The notes beneath the pieces were generated by a model. It was not told the origin of the DNA. It saw nothing but the letters and a program-made list of their open reading frames with translations, and did no database searches. A DNA stretch of 45,378 nucleotides from Lachnospiraceae bacterium (GTDB lineage: Bacteria > Bacillota > Clostridia > Lachnospirales > Lachnospiraceae), in the NCBI GenBank assembly GCA_022510625.1, contig JAFLTD010000012.1, positions 1 to 45,378 of the forward strand, written 5' to 3'. Both the position numbers and the translations under genes were made by a program. Below are positions 32,924 to 42,896 of the stretch, piece by piece. The first letter of the stretch is position 1. Each line of letters opens with the position of its first letter.

Positions 32924-33745
32924 TCACTCCGCAAAATAAGCAAAAAGTGCCGTAATGTCATCTCCGCACCCCAATTCACTGGTCTCGCACAGCCAACTTT
33001 TAAGGCTGTCGGCTACGGCTTTGGGGCCGTGTTCCTGCAGCAGTGCATAATAATCACTGCAGGTTTTTCTAAATTCATCCTCATTTTTATAGCTGTTTGC
33101 CATGCCGTCTGAGGAGAGCATATACATCAAGGGTAACTTCTGATTCTCATCCTGCTTCTTGATGCAGGTGATTGCCTTCTTCCAGGACTCGGCCTTGCTG
33201 AGCGAATGAGTTTCTGTTCCCAGAATCTTATCCGCATCAATTATATTTTGCACGCCCTGCGCCGACACCGACATAATATCTCCGTCTCCCAGTTGAAAAG
33301 CGAAGAGAAACTCCTTGGTGATCACCAGTCCGATCAGGGTACTTCCGTACAATCTGTATACCGCATTTCTGTCTTTGTTACCTTCTTCGTCCAGAGTGAT
33401 TTCACGTTTATTGCCGGAGTGAGCTTTTAATACCCTGCGCTTCCACTCCGCATCTATCGCCTGTGCTACCTTCGTATCACCCTCACGTTTCAAGAATGTC
33501 ATAAGCATATCGGACTGCTTGGCATATGTGTCCAAGTAGTCGTCCATAATCTTACAGAACACGTTCACGGCTATATCAGCCCCTGTCTTGCTGTACGGAC
33601 ACGCCTCGCTTCCGTGCCCGTCTGCAACTGCCAATATAACTGTATTTTCGTCCTTCTCAATCTTTTTCAGACTATCCTGACATTCTTTACCGCTTCTGAC
33701 ATGGGATGCTCCCTGCACAGACTCACCGAACACGCTTCGCGTCAT
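32924..33745 (-). CDS. PP2C phosphatase of the TerY-P-like operon
   Basis: 273 residues, soluble PP2C with KECQDS in place of the usual N/E-D, VADGHGSEACPYS, MLSSDGMANSY and CGDDITALF, so the metal-binding aspartates are present. It closes an operon of kinase, LRR protein, VWA protein and phosphatase, 14 bp after the VWA gene. The PP2C-VWA-kinase combination is known as the TerY-P triad. It would reverse phosphorylation by the kinase at 35.7-37.0 kb. Confidence 0.9.
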   Translation of the reverse strand: MTRSVFGESVQGASHVRSGKECQDSLKKIEKDENTVILAVADGHGSEACPYSKTGADIAVNVFCKIMDDYLDTYAKQSDMLMTFLKREGDTKVAQAIDAEWKRRVLKAHSGNKREITLDEEGNKDRNAVYRLYGSTLIGLVITKEFLFAFQLGDGDIMSVSAQGVQNIIDADKILGTETHSLSKAESWKKAITCIKKQDENQKLPLMYMLSSDGMANSYKNEDEFRKTCSDYYALLQEHGPKAVADSLKSWLCETSELGCGDDITALFAYFAE

Positions 33746-33759
33746 ATGCTACACCCTTT

Positions 33760-34482
33760 CTACCATACATCGCCATCCTGAATATCATCCAAATCAGGCA
33801 GCCTTCCTCCCATATCTACAATGACGGGGGCAGGCTCTCCGTCTTCATCGGTCCTTGCCGCATCCGCAGCGATACTTGCGGGCGCTGAAACCAGAGATGC
33901 CGCCGTGGATGCCCACTTGATCATCTTGGTGAGAGCCGCAGCATTGTTTGCCTGCAGCACAAGCTCTTTATTTCCCGTAAATTCTTCCAGCACACTGTCG
34001 TCCGCATCCTGACCGATGGAGATGGCTATCTTTACAGCCTTCTTGCCCCATGGAAGTTTCTTAAGTTCTGCCAGCGGCTTCTTGTAATCATCGGTGGGCT
34101 GACCGTCAGACAGAAGTACCAGCACCGGCGGCAAAGCCCTGTCCGACATAGGCGGAATGGTGAGTTGTGCAGCCAATAATTCGAAGGCTTTTCCCAAATC
34201 GGTCACTCCTCCCGCCTCAAGGTCATCCCATGCAAAATCCTCCACATTTACAGGATTGCTCGTCACCCATGACGCGCCTGTGGAAAACTGCAAAGTGCGG
34301 ATCATAAGCTGTGCATTCGGATTGTTTTCAGCTGCCTCAACCATCTCCGGTATGGTTGACTGAATTGCATGGTTGACGGTTCCGATTTTCTCACCGTACA
34401 TGGAACCGGAACAGTCCACGATCCAAAAGAAATGTAACGGTCTGCTTGCCAGTTCTCCTCCCGGTCTCTTCATTGCTGCCAT
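33760..34482 (-). CDS. TerY-like VWA domain protein
   Basis: 240 residues. A single VWA domain (~15-200) with intact MIDAS: WIVDCSGSMYG, a conserved Thr in GGVTDLGKA and LLSDGQPTDDY. The C-terminal ~40 residues are disordered and acidic. Strong resemblance to TerY-type cytoplasmic VWA proteins, which act as metal-dependent scaffolds. It lies between a BspA-like LRR gene and a PP2C gene. A role as adaptor presenting a substrate to kinase or phosphatase is inferred from the TerY-P triad. Confidence 0.88.
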   Translation of the reverse strand: MAAMKRPGGELASRPLHFFWIVDCSGSMYGEKIGTVNHAIQSTIPEMVEAAENNPNAQLMIRTLQFSTGASWVTSNPVNVEDFAWDDLEAGGVTDLGKAFELLAAQLTIPPMSDRALPPVLVLLSDGQPTDDYKKPLAELKKLPWGKKAVKIAISIGQDADDSVLEEFTGNKELVLQANNAAALTKMIKWASTAASLVSAPASIAADAARTDEDGEPAPVIVDMGGRLPDLDDIQDGDVW

Positions 34483-34494
34483 AGTATTCCCTCC

Positions 34495-35655
34495 TTAATT
34501 CTGTGCCTTCGCGCATTTGATTTGTTGTTTTCTGGCATAGTTCATCGCATAAGAACCTGCGTTGCACAATATCGTAAAATTCTGATGCCTGTCATCGGGC
34601 TCACCGAACGTCTGTATAAATCCGCTGCCTCTCCCGCCTCCGATCTCACCTACGGAATCCGGTATGTAGATACTCTCCAGATTTCTGCATCCGGCGAACG
34701 CCCCCTGTTCAATGCTGTTTACACCTTCCGGCAATGTGACATTCTGCAATGCCTCACACCCCTCGAACGCTTCCATCCCGACTACCCTAAGCTCTTCCGG
34801 GAACACAACTTCCCGGAGGCTTTTACACCAGCAAAAAGTGTTCTCTCTGATTTCCTTCAGGCCGTCCGGAAGCACCACTCTCTGCAATCTGCTGCAGTTT
34901 GCGAAAGCGTACTCTCCAATATATTTCACGCTGTCCGGTATGACTACATCCTCCAGGGCGGTATACTCAAAAGTGCCCTCAAGCTTTGTCATGGTACCCA
35001 GTATTTTCGGACATCCTGTGGGATCAGATGTACCGATCCGTCTGAGCGTCCTCGGCAAAACAACTTCCTTTAGTTCTTTACAGTTTATGAACACGCCGTT
35101 TCCCAGAATCTCTATACCATCCGAGACAACGATTTTTTCAATCCCTACGCATCCCTTAAAAGCGTGATTGCCGACCTCTGATACTTTTTTGCCGCCGATC
35201 ATATTGGGAATCGTCACTACGGTATCGTCAAAATCTATGAATCTGAGAAGCTTGATGCCTCGCGGCGTCTCTTCGTACTCGTACGCATTTTCTCCTCCGC
35301 CTTCCACCCACTCAACCTCAGAATCCGTCTCTCCGCCTTCCTCAGGTGCTTCCTCTGTATCTAAGGATAAGCCTATCGCTCTTGCCCATGCAAGAACTGC
35401 CTCTTCCGCACTCTCCGTCTTAATGCCGTACCCCTGACTGACAGATTTGACATAACGGTGCAGTGCCATCGTGTCCAGATTTGTTGCAGCCTGCATCTCT
35501 TCCGTAATACCGTCGTCGAACACCATCAATAATATGTTTCTCTTCAGTCTGTCCTGCGGAAAAAAATCAGAGAACAGGGCCTGCAATTTCTTTCGGTCTG
35601 AAAGGGCGTCCGGATAGTCTTTTACGATTCTTGCTAAAATTCTGTGGTCCTCCAT
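34495..35655 (-). CDS. BspA-like leucine-rich repeat protein, cytoplasmic
   Basis: 386 residues. Residues 1-~100 are a helical domain, ~100-130 an acidic linker, and ~130-370 about nine LRR_5 (BspA-type) repeats of the form V.IPDSVK.IGEYAFANCS.L. BspA-like proteins are usually secreted, but this one has no signal peptide or cell-wall motif. Its place between the kinase and VWA genes (12 and 9-bp gaps) makes it a probable scaffold or substrate of the phosphorylation module. One repeat is interrupted by a short insert near TSDPTGCPKILGT. Confidence 0.88.
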   Translation of the reverse strand: MEDHRILARIVKDYPDALSDRKKLQALFSDFFPQDRLKRNILLMVFDDGITEEMQAATNLDTMALHRYVKSVSQGYGIKTESAEEAVLAWARAIGLSLDTEEAPEEGGETDSEVEWVEGGGENAYEYEETPRGIKLLRFIDFDDTVVTIPNMIGGKKVSEVGNHAFKGCVGIEKIVVSDGIEILGNGVFINCKELKEVVLPRTLRRIGTSDPTGCPKILGTMTKLEGTFEYTALEDVVIPDSVKYIGEYAFANCSRLQRVVLPDGLKEIRENTFCWCKSLREVVFPEELRVVGMEAFEGCEALQNVTLPEGVNSIEQGAFAGCRNLESIYIPDSVGEIGGGRGSGFIQTFGEPDDRHQNFTILCNAGSYAMNYARKQQIKCAKAQN

Positions 35656-35664
35656 AAAGCCTCC

Positions 35665-36963
35665 TTATTGGAATTCTCCCTTCAACTGTCCGAAGTCGAT
35701 CTTCACATCTTTGGCAATCGCCGCCGAACGGCCTGACTCAACAGGAACCTGCGTACCGTCCGCCTTGATATATGTCCAGTTTTGCTTGGTAAGATTCCTG
35801 ATCCCCCACTGGTCCGGGTTATTCGGATTCTGTACCACCTCTCCCACGACTGTTTGCATGTCGTGCTCGCCGTCTATCTGATGCTTGTAGAGTTTCGTAT
35901 TGTTCATGAGCAGGATCGTGCTTTTTCCGACCACAATCTTTACGGGAACCGTCACTGTCTTCTGACATCCCCAACAGGTGTGGGCTACACCGTTTGTCTC
36001 TTTCTGGACATCATAGAACACCTCAGAACCGCAATTCGGACAAATAATAATGCCGGACATGAGATTTGCGAAAGTTTCAAGCCACTTCGATTCTGTGATT
36101 CTTCTGTTCGGCTGCTGCAATCCCACGGTAAAGGATGTGGTGAACAGATCTTTTAACTGCTGCGGATACAAATCCCAGAACACAAGCGCATTGTCCTGAT
36201 ATCCTGCAAGCGGTCTGTTGTCTTTATTGTCCGGATCAAAAATGAACAGGGGGTCCGTTCCGTACAACTTGTTCATGGCATGAATATCCATGCACTTGAT
36301 CTGCGCCTCTCTCTTGCCCTCCAACGGGTGGTTCAACATAAACATATAGAACAGCAGAACCGCGAGAGAAAACAGATCGGTATTTCTTGACGGCTTGGCC
36401 TTACCAACAACGATCTCCGGCGCCATAAAACGGGGCGTACCGTAAATACTGCTTTTTGACCCGTTATACGCAACATTATCGTTATCACAGATCAGGACAT
36501 CTCCCGTATCCGGATCGAGAAATACATTTCCGAAAGAAATATCCCGATAGCTGTAGCCCTTTGCATGCAGCGCATTATACCCTTTGGTCAGATTATATGC
36601 CGCTTTGCACAGACAGTAAAAGGACGGCTCCGCCTTTCTTTTCATCATGTCTACGATGCTCTTGTAATTCTTCGGCCGAAGAGGCATGATATAGCCGAAA
36701 GACTCCCCGTATGACTTGAAAATCATGTCCTGCGGCCAGAGGAACGATACATCCGGCTGACCTTTTTGAATCAGGTTATCCAGTATTTCTTTCTGATTCT
36801 CCGTGGCAGTCTTCTTATAGTACCACTTCATGGCATATGTCTTACCGCGCGATTCTACCGAATAGACTTCTCCCTGTCCGCCCGATCCCAACAGCTGTAT
36901 CACTTTATATTTGTTGCCGCTCTCGGAGACAAGACTTGTTCCGCTCTTTAACTGTCCTTCCAT
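35665..36963 (-). CDS. Serine/threonine protein kinase with zinc ribbon and FHA-like tail
   Basis: 432 residues, soluble. Kinase domain ~15-290: Gly loop GSGGQGEVY, Lys in YAMKWYY, catalytic loop YRDISFGNV (HRD to YRD), metal loop CDNDN (DFG to DND), and YGTPRFMAPEI. Then a zinc ribbon (CPNCGSE ... CWGCQK, ~305-335) and a beta-rich C-terminus (~340-432) that resembles a degenerate FHA fold (GEVVQNPNNPDQWGIRNL). It starts the kinase-LRR-VWA-PP2C operon. It is the only kinase in the window and the natural source of phosphothreonine for the FHA proteins of the CIS operon. That link is inferred. Confidence 0.9.
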   Translation of the reverse strand: MEGQLKSGTSLVSESGNKYKVIQLLGSGGQGEVYSVESRGKTYAMKWYYKKTATENQKEILDNLIQKGQPDVSFLWPQDMIFKSYGESFGYIMPLRPKNYKSIVDMMKRKAEPSFYCLCKAAYNLTKGYNALHAKGYSYRDISFGNVFLDPDTGDVLICDNDNVAYNGSKSSIYGTPRFMAPEIVVGKAKPSRNTDLFSLAVLLFYMFMLNHPLEGKREAQIKCMDIHAMNKLYGTDPLFIFDPDNKDNRPLAGYQDNALVFWDLYPQQLKDLFTTSFTVGLQQPNRRITESKWLETFANLMSGIIICPNCGSEVFYDVQKETNGVAHTCWGCQKTVTVPVKIVVGKSTILLMNNTKLYKHQIDGEHDMQTVVGEVVQNPNNPDQWGIRNLTKQNWTYIKADGTQVPVESGRSAAIAKDVKIDFGQLKGEFQ

Positions 36964-37044
36964 ATACTGTTCTCCATTCTAGACTCGCAAGCTCGCGCTT
37001 ACAGCGCTACCCAGCCTGCTCCGCAGTCTGCTTGTTCGTTAATT

Positions 37045-37095
37045 GCGCAAGAAAAACAAATGCCGCTTCCAGCGTCGGTTGTTTTTCTTCTGCGC
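37045..37095 (-). terminator. Terminator after threonine ammonia-lyase
   Basis: Long inverted repeat GCGCA-AGAAAAACAA (37045-37059) / TTGTTTTTCTTCTGCGC (37079-37095) with an internal GC-rich loop, just past the stop at 37099. The remaining 36964-37044 holds no clear promoter for the kinase operon. Confidence 0.65.
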
Positions 37096-37098
37096 ATA

Positions 37099-38316
37099 TT
37101 AGATGCTTGCACGGACTACCTTCGGCCGGTATCCGTTCTCATTCAGAGCCTCAATAATCTGATTCTTATGTTCCGTACCGTATGCCTCCAGCGTAATGCG
37201 CAGTTCCACCGCCGCGTTACGGTTAATGGACACGAACTGATTGTGTTCCAGTTTGATGACATTACCGCTCTGTTCTGCAATCACACCGGACACTCTTGTC
37301 AATTCTCCCGGTTTATCCGGCAGAAGTACGGATACCGTAAAAATTCTATCTCTCATCACGAGACCCTGCTGTACTACCGAAGACATGGTGATCACATCCA
37401 TGTTGCCGCCGCTTAAGATCGATACAATCTTCTTATTCCTGACATTGAGATGCTTCAGCGCCGCCACTGTAAGCAACCCGGAATTTTCAACGATCATCTT
37501 ATGGTTTTCCACCATATCGAGGAACGCCACCACCAGTTCTTCGTCTTCCACGGTGACAATATCGTCCAGATTCCTGCTTACATAAGGAAAGATGTCCGTA
37601 CCCGGAGTCTTCACCGCGGTTCCGTCGGCAATAGTGCTGACCTGATCCAGTGTCGTTACTTTGCCCATACGTATAGACTCCTGCATGCAGTTTGCCCCGG
37701 CCGGCTCCACACCGATCACCTTGATCTTGGGATTTAACAGTTTAGCCAGTGCAGATACGCCTGCGGCAAGTCCGCCGCCGCCGATGGGTACCAGAATATA
37801 GTCTACAAGAGGCAGCTCCTTGATGATTTCCATGGCAATCGTACCCTGCCCGGTAGCTACATCCAGATCATCAAAAGGATGCACAAATGTATAGCCCTTT
37901 TCATCCGCCAACTGATAGGCGTACGCGCATGCCTCGTCATATACGTCACCGTGGAGTATCACCTCTGCGCCGTAACTCTTCGTGCGATTTACTTTGATCA
38001 GAGGGGTTGTCGTAGGCATCACGATGACCGCTTTGACACCGTAACATTTCGCAGCATAGGCAACACCCTGTGCATGGTTTCCCGCCGATGCCGTAATCAA
38101 GCCTTTCTCTCTTTCATCCTCAGAGAGCGTGCTGATCTTATAATATGCACCGCGGAGCTTGTATGCGCCCGTCAGCTGCATGTTTTCAGGTTTCAGATAT
38201 ACTTTGTTATCTGTCTGTGCACTGAAATAATCGCTGTATATGAGTTTCGTTTCCGAAACGACTTCCCCGACTACCTCATAAGCCTCTTCAAATTTATCCA
38301 ACGACAATTCCTTCAT
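37099..38316 (-). CDS. ilvA: Threonine ammonia-lyase (threonine dehydratase)
   Basis: 405 residues, pyridoxal-phosphate fold type II. The PLP lysine lies in LTGAYKLRGAYYK, the phosphate cup in PIGGGGLAAG, and SAGNHAQG is the substrate loop. The C-terminal ~80 residues form one ACT domain (VSVLLPDKPGELTRVSGVIAEQ). It converts threonine to 2-oxobutanoate and ammonia, the entry to isoleucine synthesis or threonine catabolism. A single ACT domain and ~400-residue length fit the form common in Clostridia. Symbol could equally be tdcB. Confidence 0.93.
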   Translation of the reverse strand: MKELSLDKFEEAYEVVGEVVSETKLIYSDYFSAQTDNKVYLKPENMQLTGAYKLRGAYYKISTLSEDEREKGLITASAGNHAQGVAYAAKCYGVKAVIVMPTTTPLIKVNRTKSYGAEVILHGDVYDEACAYAYQLADEKGYTFVHPFDDLDVATGQGTIAMEIIKELPLVDYILVPIGGGGLAAGVSALAKLLNPKIKVIGVEPAGANCMQESIRMGKVTTLDQVSTIADGTAVKTPGTDIFPYVSRNLDDIVTVEDEELVVAFLDMVENHKMIVENSGLLTVAALKHLNVRNKKIVSILSGGNMDVITMSSVVQQGLVMRDRIFTVSVLLPDKPGELTRVSGVIAEQSGNVIKLEHNQFVSINRNAAVELRITLEAYGTEHKNQIIEALNENGYRPKVVRASI

Positions 38317-38335
38317 GATTTTCTCCCTTCCCAGC

Positions 38336-39313
38336 TTACGATGTCACATCGCCCCCGGTCACATCGAACAACGCATCCACAAACTGATCCGCGTCAAATT
38401 TCTGCAGGTCTTCTATGGTTTCTCCCACCCCGATATACTTCACCGGAATCTGCAGCTGTGATTGAATGGCTATCGCAATACCGCCTTTTGCAGTACCGTC
38501 CATCTTTGTCAGTATGATACCGGTCAAGTCAGCGACTTCGCCGAACTCTTTCGCCTGCTGCAACGCATTCTGTCCTGTAGTTGCATCCAGCACCACCAGA
38601 TTCTCCCGGTGGGCATTCGGAAATTCTTTGTCAATAATGCGATTGATCTTCTTCAACTCTTCCATCAGATTCTTTTTATTGTGCAGTCTTCCCGCCGTAT
38701 CACACAGCAGTACATCCACGCCTCGTGCTTTCGCCGCACTCACCGCATCATAGACCACACTGGCCGGATCGGAGCCTTCGCTGCCGCCGATCACATCCAC
38801 ACCTGCACGGTTTGCCCACTCACTCAACTGTTCACCGGCCGCAGCGCGGAACGTATCGGCCGCCGCGAGAAGTACTTTGCGCCCTTGTGCCTTGAGCTTC
38901 CCTGCAAGTTTACCGACCGTGGTCGTCTTGCCCACACCGTTGACACCGATTACCAGCACCACCGACTGTTTACTCTCAAATTCATATGCCGTCTCGCCGA
39001 CCTGCATCTGCTCTTTGATATTCTGAATCAGAAACTGCTTACAGTCCATCGGCTCCTTGATATGATTCTCCCTGACCTGCTCCAGCAATTTATCCAGAAT
39101 ATCTTCGGTTGCTTTCACACCGATATCACCCATGATCAGTATCTCTTCCAGTTCCTCATAGAAATCCTCGTCGATACTGGAAAATCCACCGAACACTGCG
39201 TCAATACCGTGCACGATATTATTTCTTGTCTTAGTCAATCCGGCTTTCAGCCTGTTGAAGAAACCCAGCTTCTCTTCCCCTGCTTCTTCATTCAATAACT
39301 CTTCACTCATCAA
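38336..39313 (-). CDS. ftsY: Signal recognition particle receptor FtsY
   Basis: 325 residues with an N-domain of helices and the SRP GTPase G-domain: GVNGVGKTTTVGKLA, DTFRAAA, DTAGRLHNK, TKMDGTAKGG and GVGETIEDLQKF. The acidic A-domain is very short, as usual in Firmicutes. It docks SRP-ribosome complexes at the membrane. The start overlaps the smc stop by 4 bp. Confidence 0.97.
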   Translation of the reverse strand: MMSEELLNEEAGEEKLGFFNRLKAGLTKTRNNIVHGIDAVFGGFSSIDEDFYEELEEILIMGDIGVKATEDILDKLLEQVRENHIKEPMDCKQFLIQNIKEQMQVGETAYEFESKQSVVLVIGVNGVGKTTTVGKLAGKLKAQGRKVLLAAADTFRAAAGEQLSEWANRAGVDVIGGSEGSDPASVVYDAVSAAKARGVDVLLCDTAGRLHNKKNLMEELKKINRIIDKEFPNAHRENLVVLDATTGQNALQQAKEFGEVADLTGIILTKMDGTAKGGIAIAIQSQLQIPVKYIGVGETIEDLQKFDADQFVDALFDVTGGDVTS

Positions 39314-42300
39314 TCATCCAATTCCTTATCAATCAAATTAACACTCACCAGTGTAGACACACCTTTCTCCTGCATGGTAATGCCGTAAAGACGGTCTGCC
39401 TTCTCCATGGTACCTCTTCTGTGCGTAATAACAATAAACTGTGTATTCTTAGTCAGTTTATGCAGGTACTTGGCAAATCTTCCCACATTGCTCTCATCCA
39501 AAGCCGCCTCGATCTCATCCAAAAGACAGAACGGTGAAGGCTTCAGGTTCTGTATCGCAAACAACAGACAGATTGCCGTCAGCGACTTTTCACCACCGGA
39601 CATCTGCATCATGTTTACCAGTTTTTTACCCGGCGGCTGAGCGATGATGCGTATTCCCGCTTCCAGTATGTCCTCATCCTCTATCAGCTCCAGGGTTCCT
39701 TTACCACCGCCGAACAGTTCCTTAAACACCTTGTCAAACTCTCTGTTGATCTCTGCAAATTTCTCATTGAACTGTTTGCGCATGGAAATATCAAGCTCCT
39801 CGATAATTCCGAGCAGCGTCTTCTCGGCTTCCACCAAATCGTCATGCTGTGTCTTCAAGAACGTATACCGCTCCATCAGATTCTTATAGTCCTCTATCGC
39901 GTTGACATTGACATCACCGAGCCTCCTGATCGCATCTTTGAGTGATGTGATTTCCTTCTTCATGGAAGAAAGATCGCTCATCGATTCATCCCTAAGTGCT
40001 TCCGCATCGGACAAAGTGATCTCGTACTCATCCCACATATAATTAATTTGCGTTTCTATGGATTCCTGCATACGCTCCTTCTGGCTTTCCAGACGATAGA
40101 CTTCCTTGTCAAGCGCCGTCATACGCTCAGACAGCTCCTCTCTGGATGCGAAGAAGTTCTTCTGCTTACCGACCAGTTCTTCCTTCGCCGCGGTATCTTC
40201 CTTCAATTTTTCCGAAGCGTCATTCTGCGCTGTATAGGAGGACGCTATCGTCTTCTCGATCTCAAGAATATTCTCCTTCTTGCGCTCTGCTTCCTCCTTG
40301 CTCAGATGCAGGCCTTCCTGCACCTCTGTCAGCTCCGATGTGTGTCGGGCGATCTCACCCTCAACACGCTCCAGATTCTGCCTCTGGAAATCCTCGCTCT
40401 GACGCATCTTCTCGACCTCCACATCCCACTCGGACACTTTGGATGCCTGGCCGGATTCCTCCGTGCGCTTTTCGTCCAGCTGCTTTTGAAAATCCGCAAT
40501 CTGCACTTCCACGTTCTTCTCCAGCGTCTCGGAATCTTCCAGTTCTCTGGCGATCTCATCCTTACTTACCTGAATCTCCTTGATCTGAAGATCTATCTCC
40601 TGTTCCTCTGTCTTTAATTCTCCGAATCCCTCTTCCGTCTCACTCTTTCTGTCCCGCGCCTGCATGACATTTATTCTCGCAGTATTCTGCTCAATGAATT
40701 TGCGCTGCAGCTGCCCCTTGATATCCTCTACATCCAGGCGCAGTTTATTCCGTCTCTTTTTGGTCTCTTCAATGTCAACGAGCAGCTTGTCTATATCAAT
40801 AACATACTGCTTAACCTTCTTCTCCAGCTCTTCCATTTCACGGCGTCTTCCCAACAGATTGGAATTATTCTTAAATGCACCGCCGCTGATGGCACCGCCG
40901 GGTACCAGCAATTCTCCTTCCAGCGTGACCATACGAATACCGTAATCAAATTTCCTGGCAATATCCACCGCATGATCCACATTGTCAATGACAACAATTC
41001 GACCCAGCATTGCCTTGGCAACATTCTGATACTTCTTGTCAATCTTCACCAACTCATCTGCCATGCCGATAACGCCTTTTTCTTTCAAGGCCTCCGGGTT
41101 CTTAAATTCCTGTGGATGGGTAATACTTGTGAGGGGCAGAAAAGTGGCGCGTCCGGCCTTCGTTTTCTTCAAATAGGCAATCATGCGCTTGGCCGTATCT
41201 TCATCTTCCGTGACGATATTCTGAATATTTCCTCCCAGCGCTGTCTCAATCGCGGTCTCATACTTGGCATCTGCCTGAATGATATCCGCCACAACGCCGA
41301 TGATACCCTTCTCCTGTCCTTTCTGTTCCATAACCGCCTTAACGCTTCCACCGTAGCCCTCGTAACGTTCCGTCAGATTCGACAATGCCTCCAGCTTGGA
41401 TTTCTCCTGATGATAAAGCACCTGCGTGTCGCGCAGCTTCTGATCCTGTCCCGACAGTTCTTCCCTGATTGCGACAAGTTTCTCCTCCATCGTCTCCTGC
41501 CGTTCATTCAGCTCACGAATCACTTCATTGACAGCCTCAAATTCCTCCTCGAGATTCTTGATGGTCTCCTCCTGTGCCGCCTCATCCGACTTGGCACGCA
41601 AAAGTCTGGAATTCAACTCCGCCTTGCGGATATTGATCTGCTCCAGCATCGTGTCATAGCGCCCCAGCTTGGATTTAATCGTCGCGCGGTTATTCAAGGC
41701 ATCGATAATGGTATTCTTACCACTCTCAATGTTATTATTTAATTCCTCTATCTTGCTTTGGGTTTCCTCTAAAAGCAGCCGCGCCTCACTTCTGGCATGT
41801 TCAAGCTGCTCCAGCTTTTCATCAATTTCCTTTTTCTCTGAGAAGATTTGATCCTTTTCAGCGGTGCGCTCCGCTATCTGCTCCTGAATATTCCGAATGC
41901 GTGTCTGCAGGTGCTCTTCGTTCCCTTCCGCGGAGTGAATCTGTTCTTTTAAGACATTGATCTCACCTTCCAGCTTTGACCTCATGACCCCGGTATCCGT
42001 CAACGTCGCCCTCGCAGCCTCGATCTCTTGATCCAACAGCTCGATTCGACTCTGAATCTGCTCATACTCGTCCTTGATCTGCTCATATTTGTGAGTTGTC
42101 TCTTCGAGGTCGCCGCTTGCAATATTCAGTTTTCCCTCCACATCACTAAGCTGCTGTCTCACGCGCACGTTCTCGAGAAGGAACACATTTACGTCCAGCG
42201 TTTTCAACTCTTCCTTTTTCTTTAGATATACCTTTGCTTTCTCAGACTGTTTTTCCAACGGTCCGATCTGATTCTCCAGTTCAGCAAGAATATCATTGAC

Positions 42301-42870
42301 ACGGATAAGATTCTGTTTTTCATCCTCAAGTTTCTTCTGTGCGGCATATTTTCTGCGCTTAAATTTCACGATACCCGCCGCCTCGTCAAAGAGTTCTCTT
42401 CTCTCCTCGGGTTTTCCGCTCAGAATCCTGTCGATCTGACCTTGCCCGATAATGGAATATCCCTCTTTGCCGATACCGGTATCGTAAAACAGCTCATTGA
42501 CGTCCTTGAGACGGCACACCGTACCGTTTAACATATACTCGCTTTCACCCGACCGGTACAGTCGCCTTGAAACAGTCACTTCGTCATAATCTATCGCAAG
42601 CTGATGGTCGGAATTGTCGAGGGTGATCGCCACATAAGCGTACCCCAGCGGTTTGCGCAGTTCTGTACCCGAAAAGATAACGTCCTGCATACTGGCCCCG
42701 CGCAGCTGCTTGATTCTCTGCTCACCCAGCACCCACCTGACCGCATCAGCCACATTACTTTTACCGGAACCGTTAGGTCCGACAATGCCGGTAATACCGT
42801 TATGGAACTTAAAATTGATTTTATTCGCAAAGGATTTGAACCCATGCACCTCAATACTCTTTAAATACAT
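39310..42870 (-). CDS. smc: Chromosome condensation ATPase Smc
   Basis: 1186 residues, normal full length. Walker A GPNGSGKSN near residue 32, two long coiled coils (~165-500 and ~670-1020) separated by a hinge (~515-640, YGGSVKAVM to GGAISGG), and a C-terminal head with MSGGEKSLTA signature and Walker B CLLDEIEAALD. With ScpA and ScpB (not in this window) it extrudes DNA loops for chromosome segregation. It lies between rnc and ftsY, the conserved Firmicutes order. Confidence 0.98.
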   Translation of the reverse strand: MYLKSIEVHGFKSFANKINFKFHNGITGIVGPNGSGKSNVADAVRWVLGEQRIKQLRGASMQDVIFSGTELRKPLGYAYVAITLDNSDHQLAIDYDEVTVSRRLYRSGESEYMLNGTVCRLKDVNELFYDTGIGKEGYSIIGQGQIDRILSGKPEERRELFDEAAGIVKFKRRKYAAQKKLEDEKQNLIRVNDILAELENQIGPLEKQSEKAKVYLKKKEELKTLDVNVFLLENVRVRQQLSDVEGKLNIASGDLEETTHKYEQIKDEYEQIQSRIELLDQEIEAARATLTDTGVMRSKLEGEINVLKEQIHSAEGNEEHLQTRIRNIQEQIAERTAEKDQIFSEKKEIDEKLEQLEHARSEARLLLEETQSKIEELNNNIESGKNTIIDALNNRATIKSKLGRYDTMLEQINIRKAELNSRLLRAKSDEAAQEETIKNLEEEFEAVNEVIRELNERQETMEEKLVAIREELSGQDQKLRDTQVLYHQEKSKLEALSNLTERYEGYGGSVKAVMEQKGQEKGIIGVVADIIQADAKYETAIETALGGNIQNIVTEDEDTAKRMIAYLKKTKAGRATFLPLTSITHPQEFKNPEALKEKGVIGMADELVKIDKKYQNVAKAMLGRIVVIDNVDHAVDIARKFDYGIRMVTLEGELLVPGGAISGGAFKNNSNLLGRRREMEELEKKVKQYVIDIDKLLVDIEETKKRRNKLRLDVEDIKGQLQRKFIEQNTARINVMQARDRKSETEEGFGELKTEEQEIDLQIKEIQVSKDEIARELEDSETLEKNVEVQIADFQKQLDEKRTEESGQASKVSEWDVEVEKMRQSEDFQRQNLERVEGEIARHTSELTEVQEGLHLSKEEAERKKENILEIEKTIASSYTAQNDASEKLKEDTAAKEELVGKQKNFFASREELSERMTALDKEVYRLESQKERMQESIETQINYMWDEYEITLSDAEALRDESMSDLSSMKKEITSLKDAIRRLGDVNVNAIEDYKNLMERYTFLKTQHDDLVEAEKTLLGIIEELDISMRKQFNEKFAEINREFDKVFKELFGGGKGTLELIEDEDILEAGIRIIAQPPGKKLVNMMQMSGGEKSLTAICLLFAIQNLKPSPFCLLDEIEAALDESNVGRFAKYLHKLTKNTQFIVITHRRGTMEKADRLYGITMQEKGVSTLVSVNLIDKELDD

Positions 42871-42896
42871 ATGTACCTCTCGTCTTCTTTACAGCC

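Noticed and set aside
38462-39298. Plus-strand open frame of 278 codons
   Set aside because: Shadow of ftsY on the other strand; composition is Cys/His/Leu-rich and shows no protein family.
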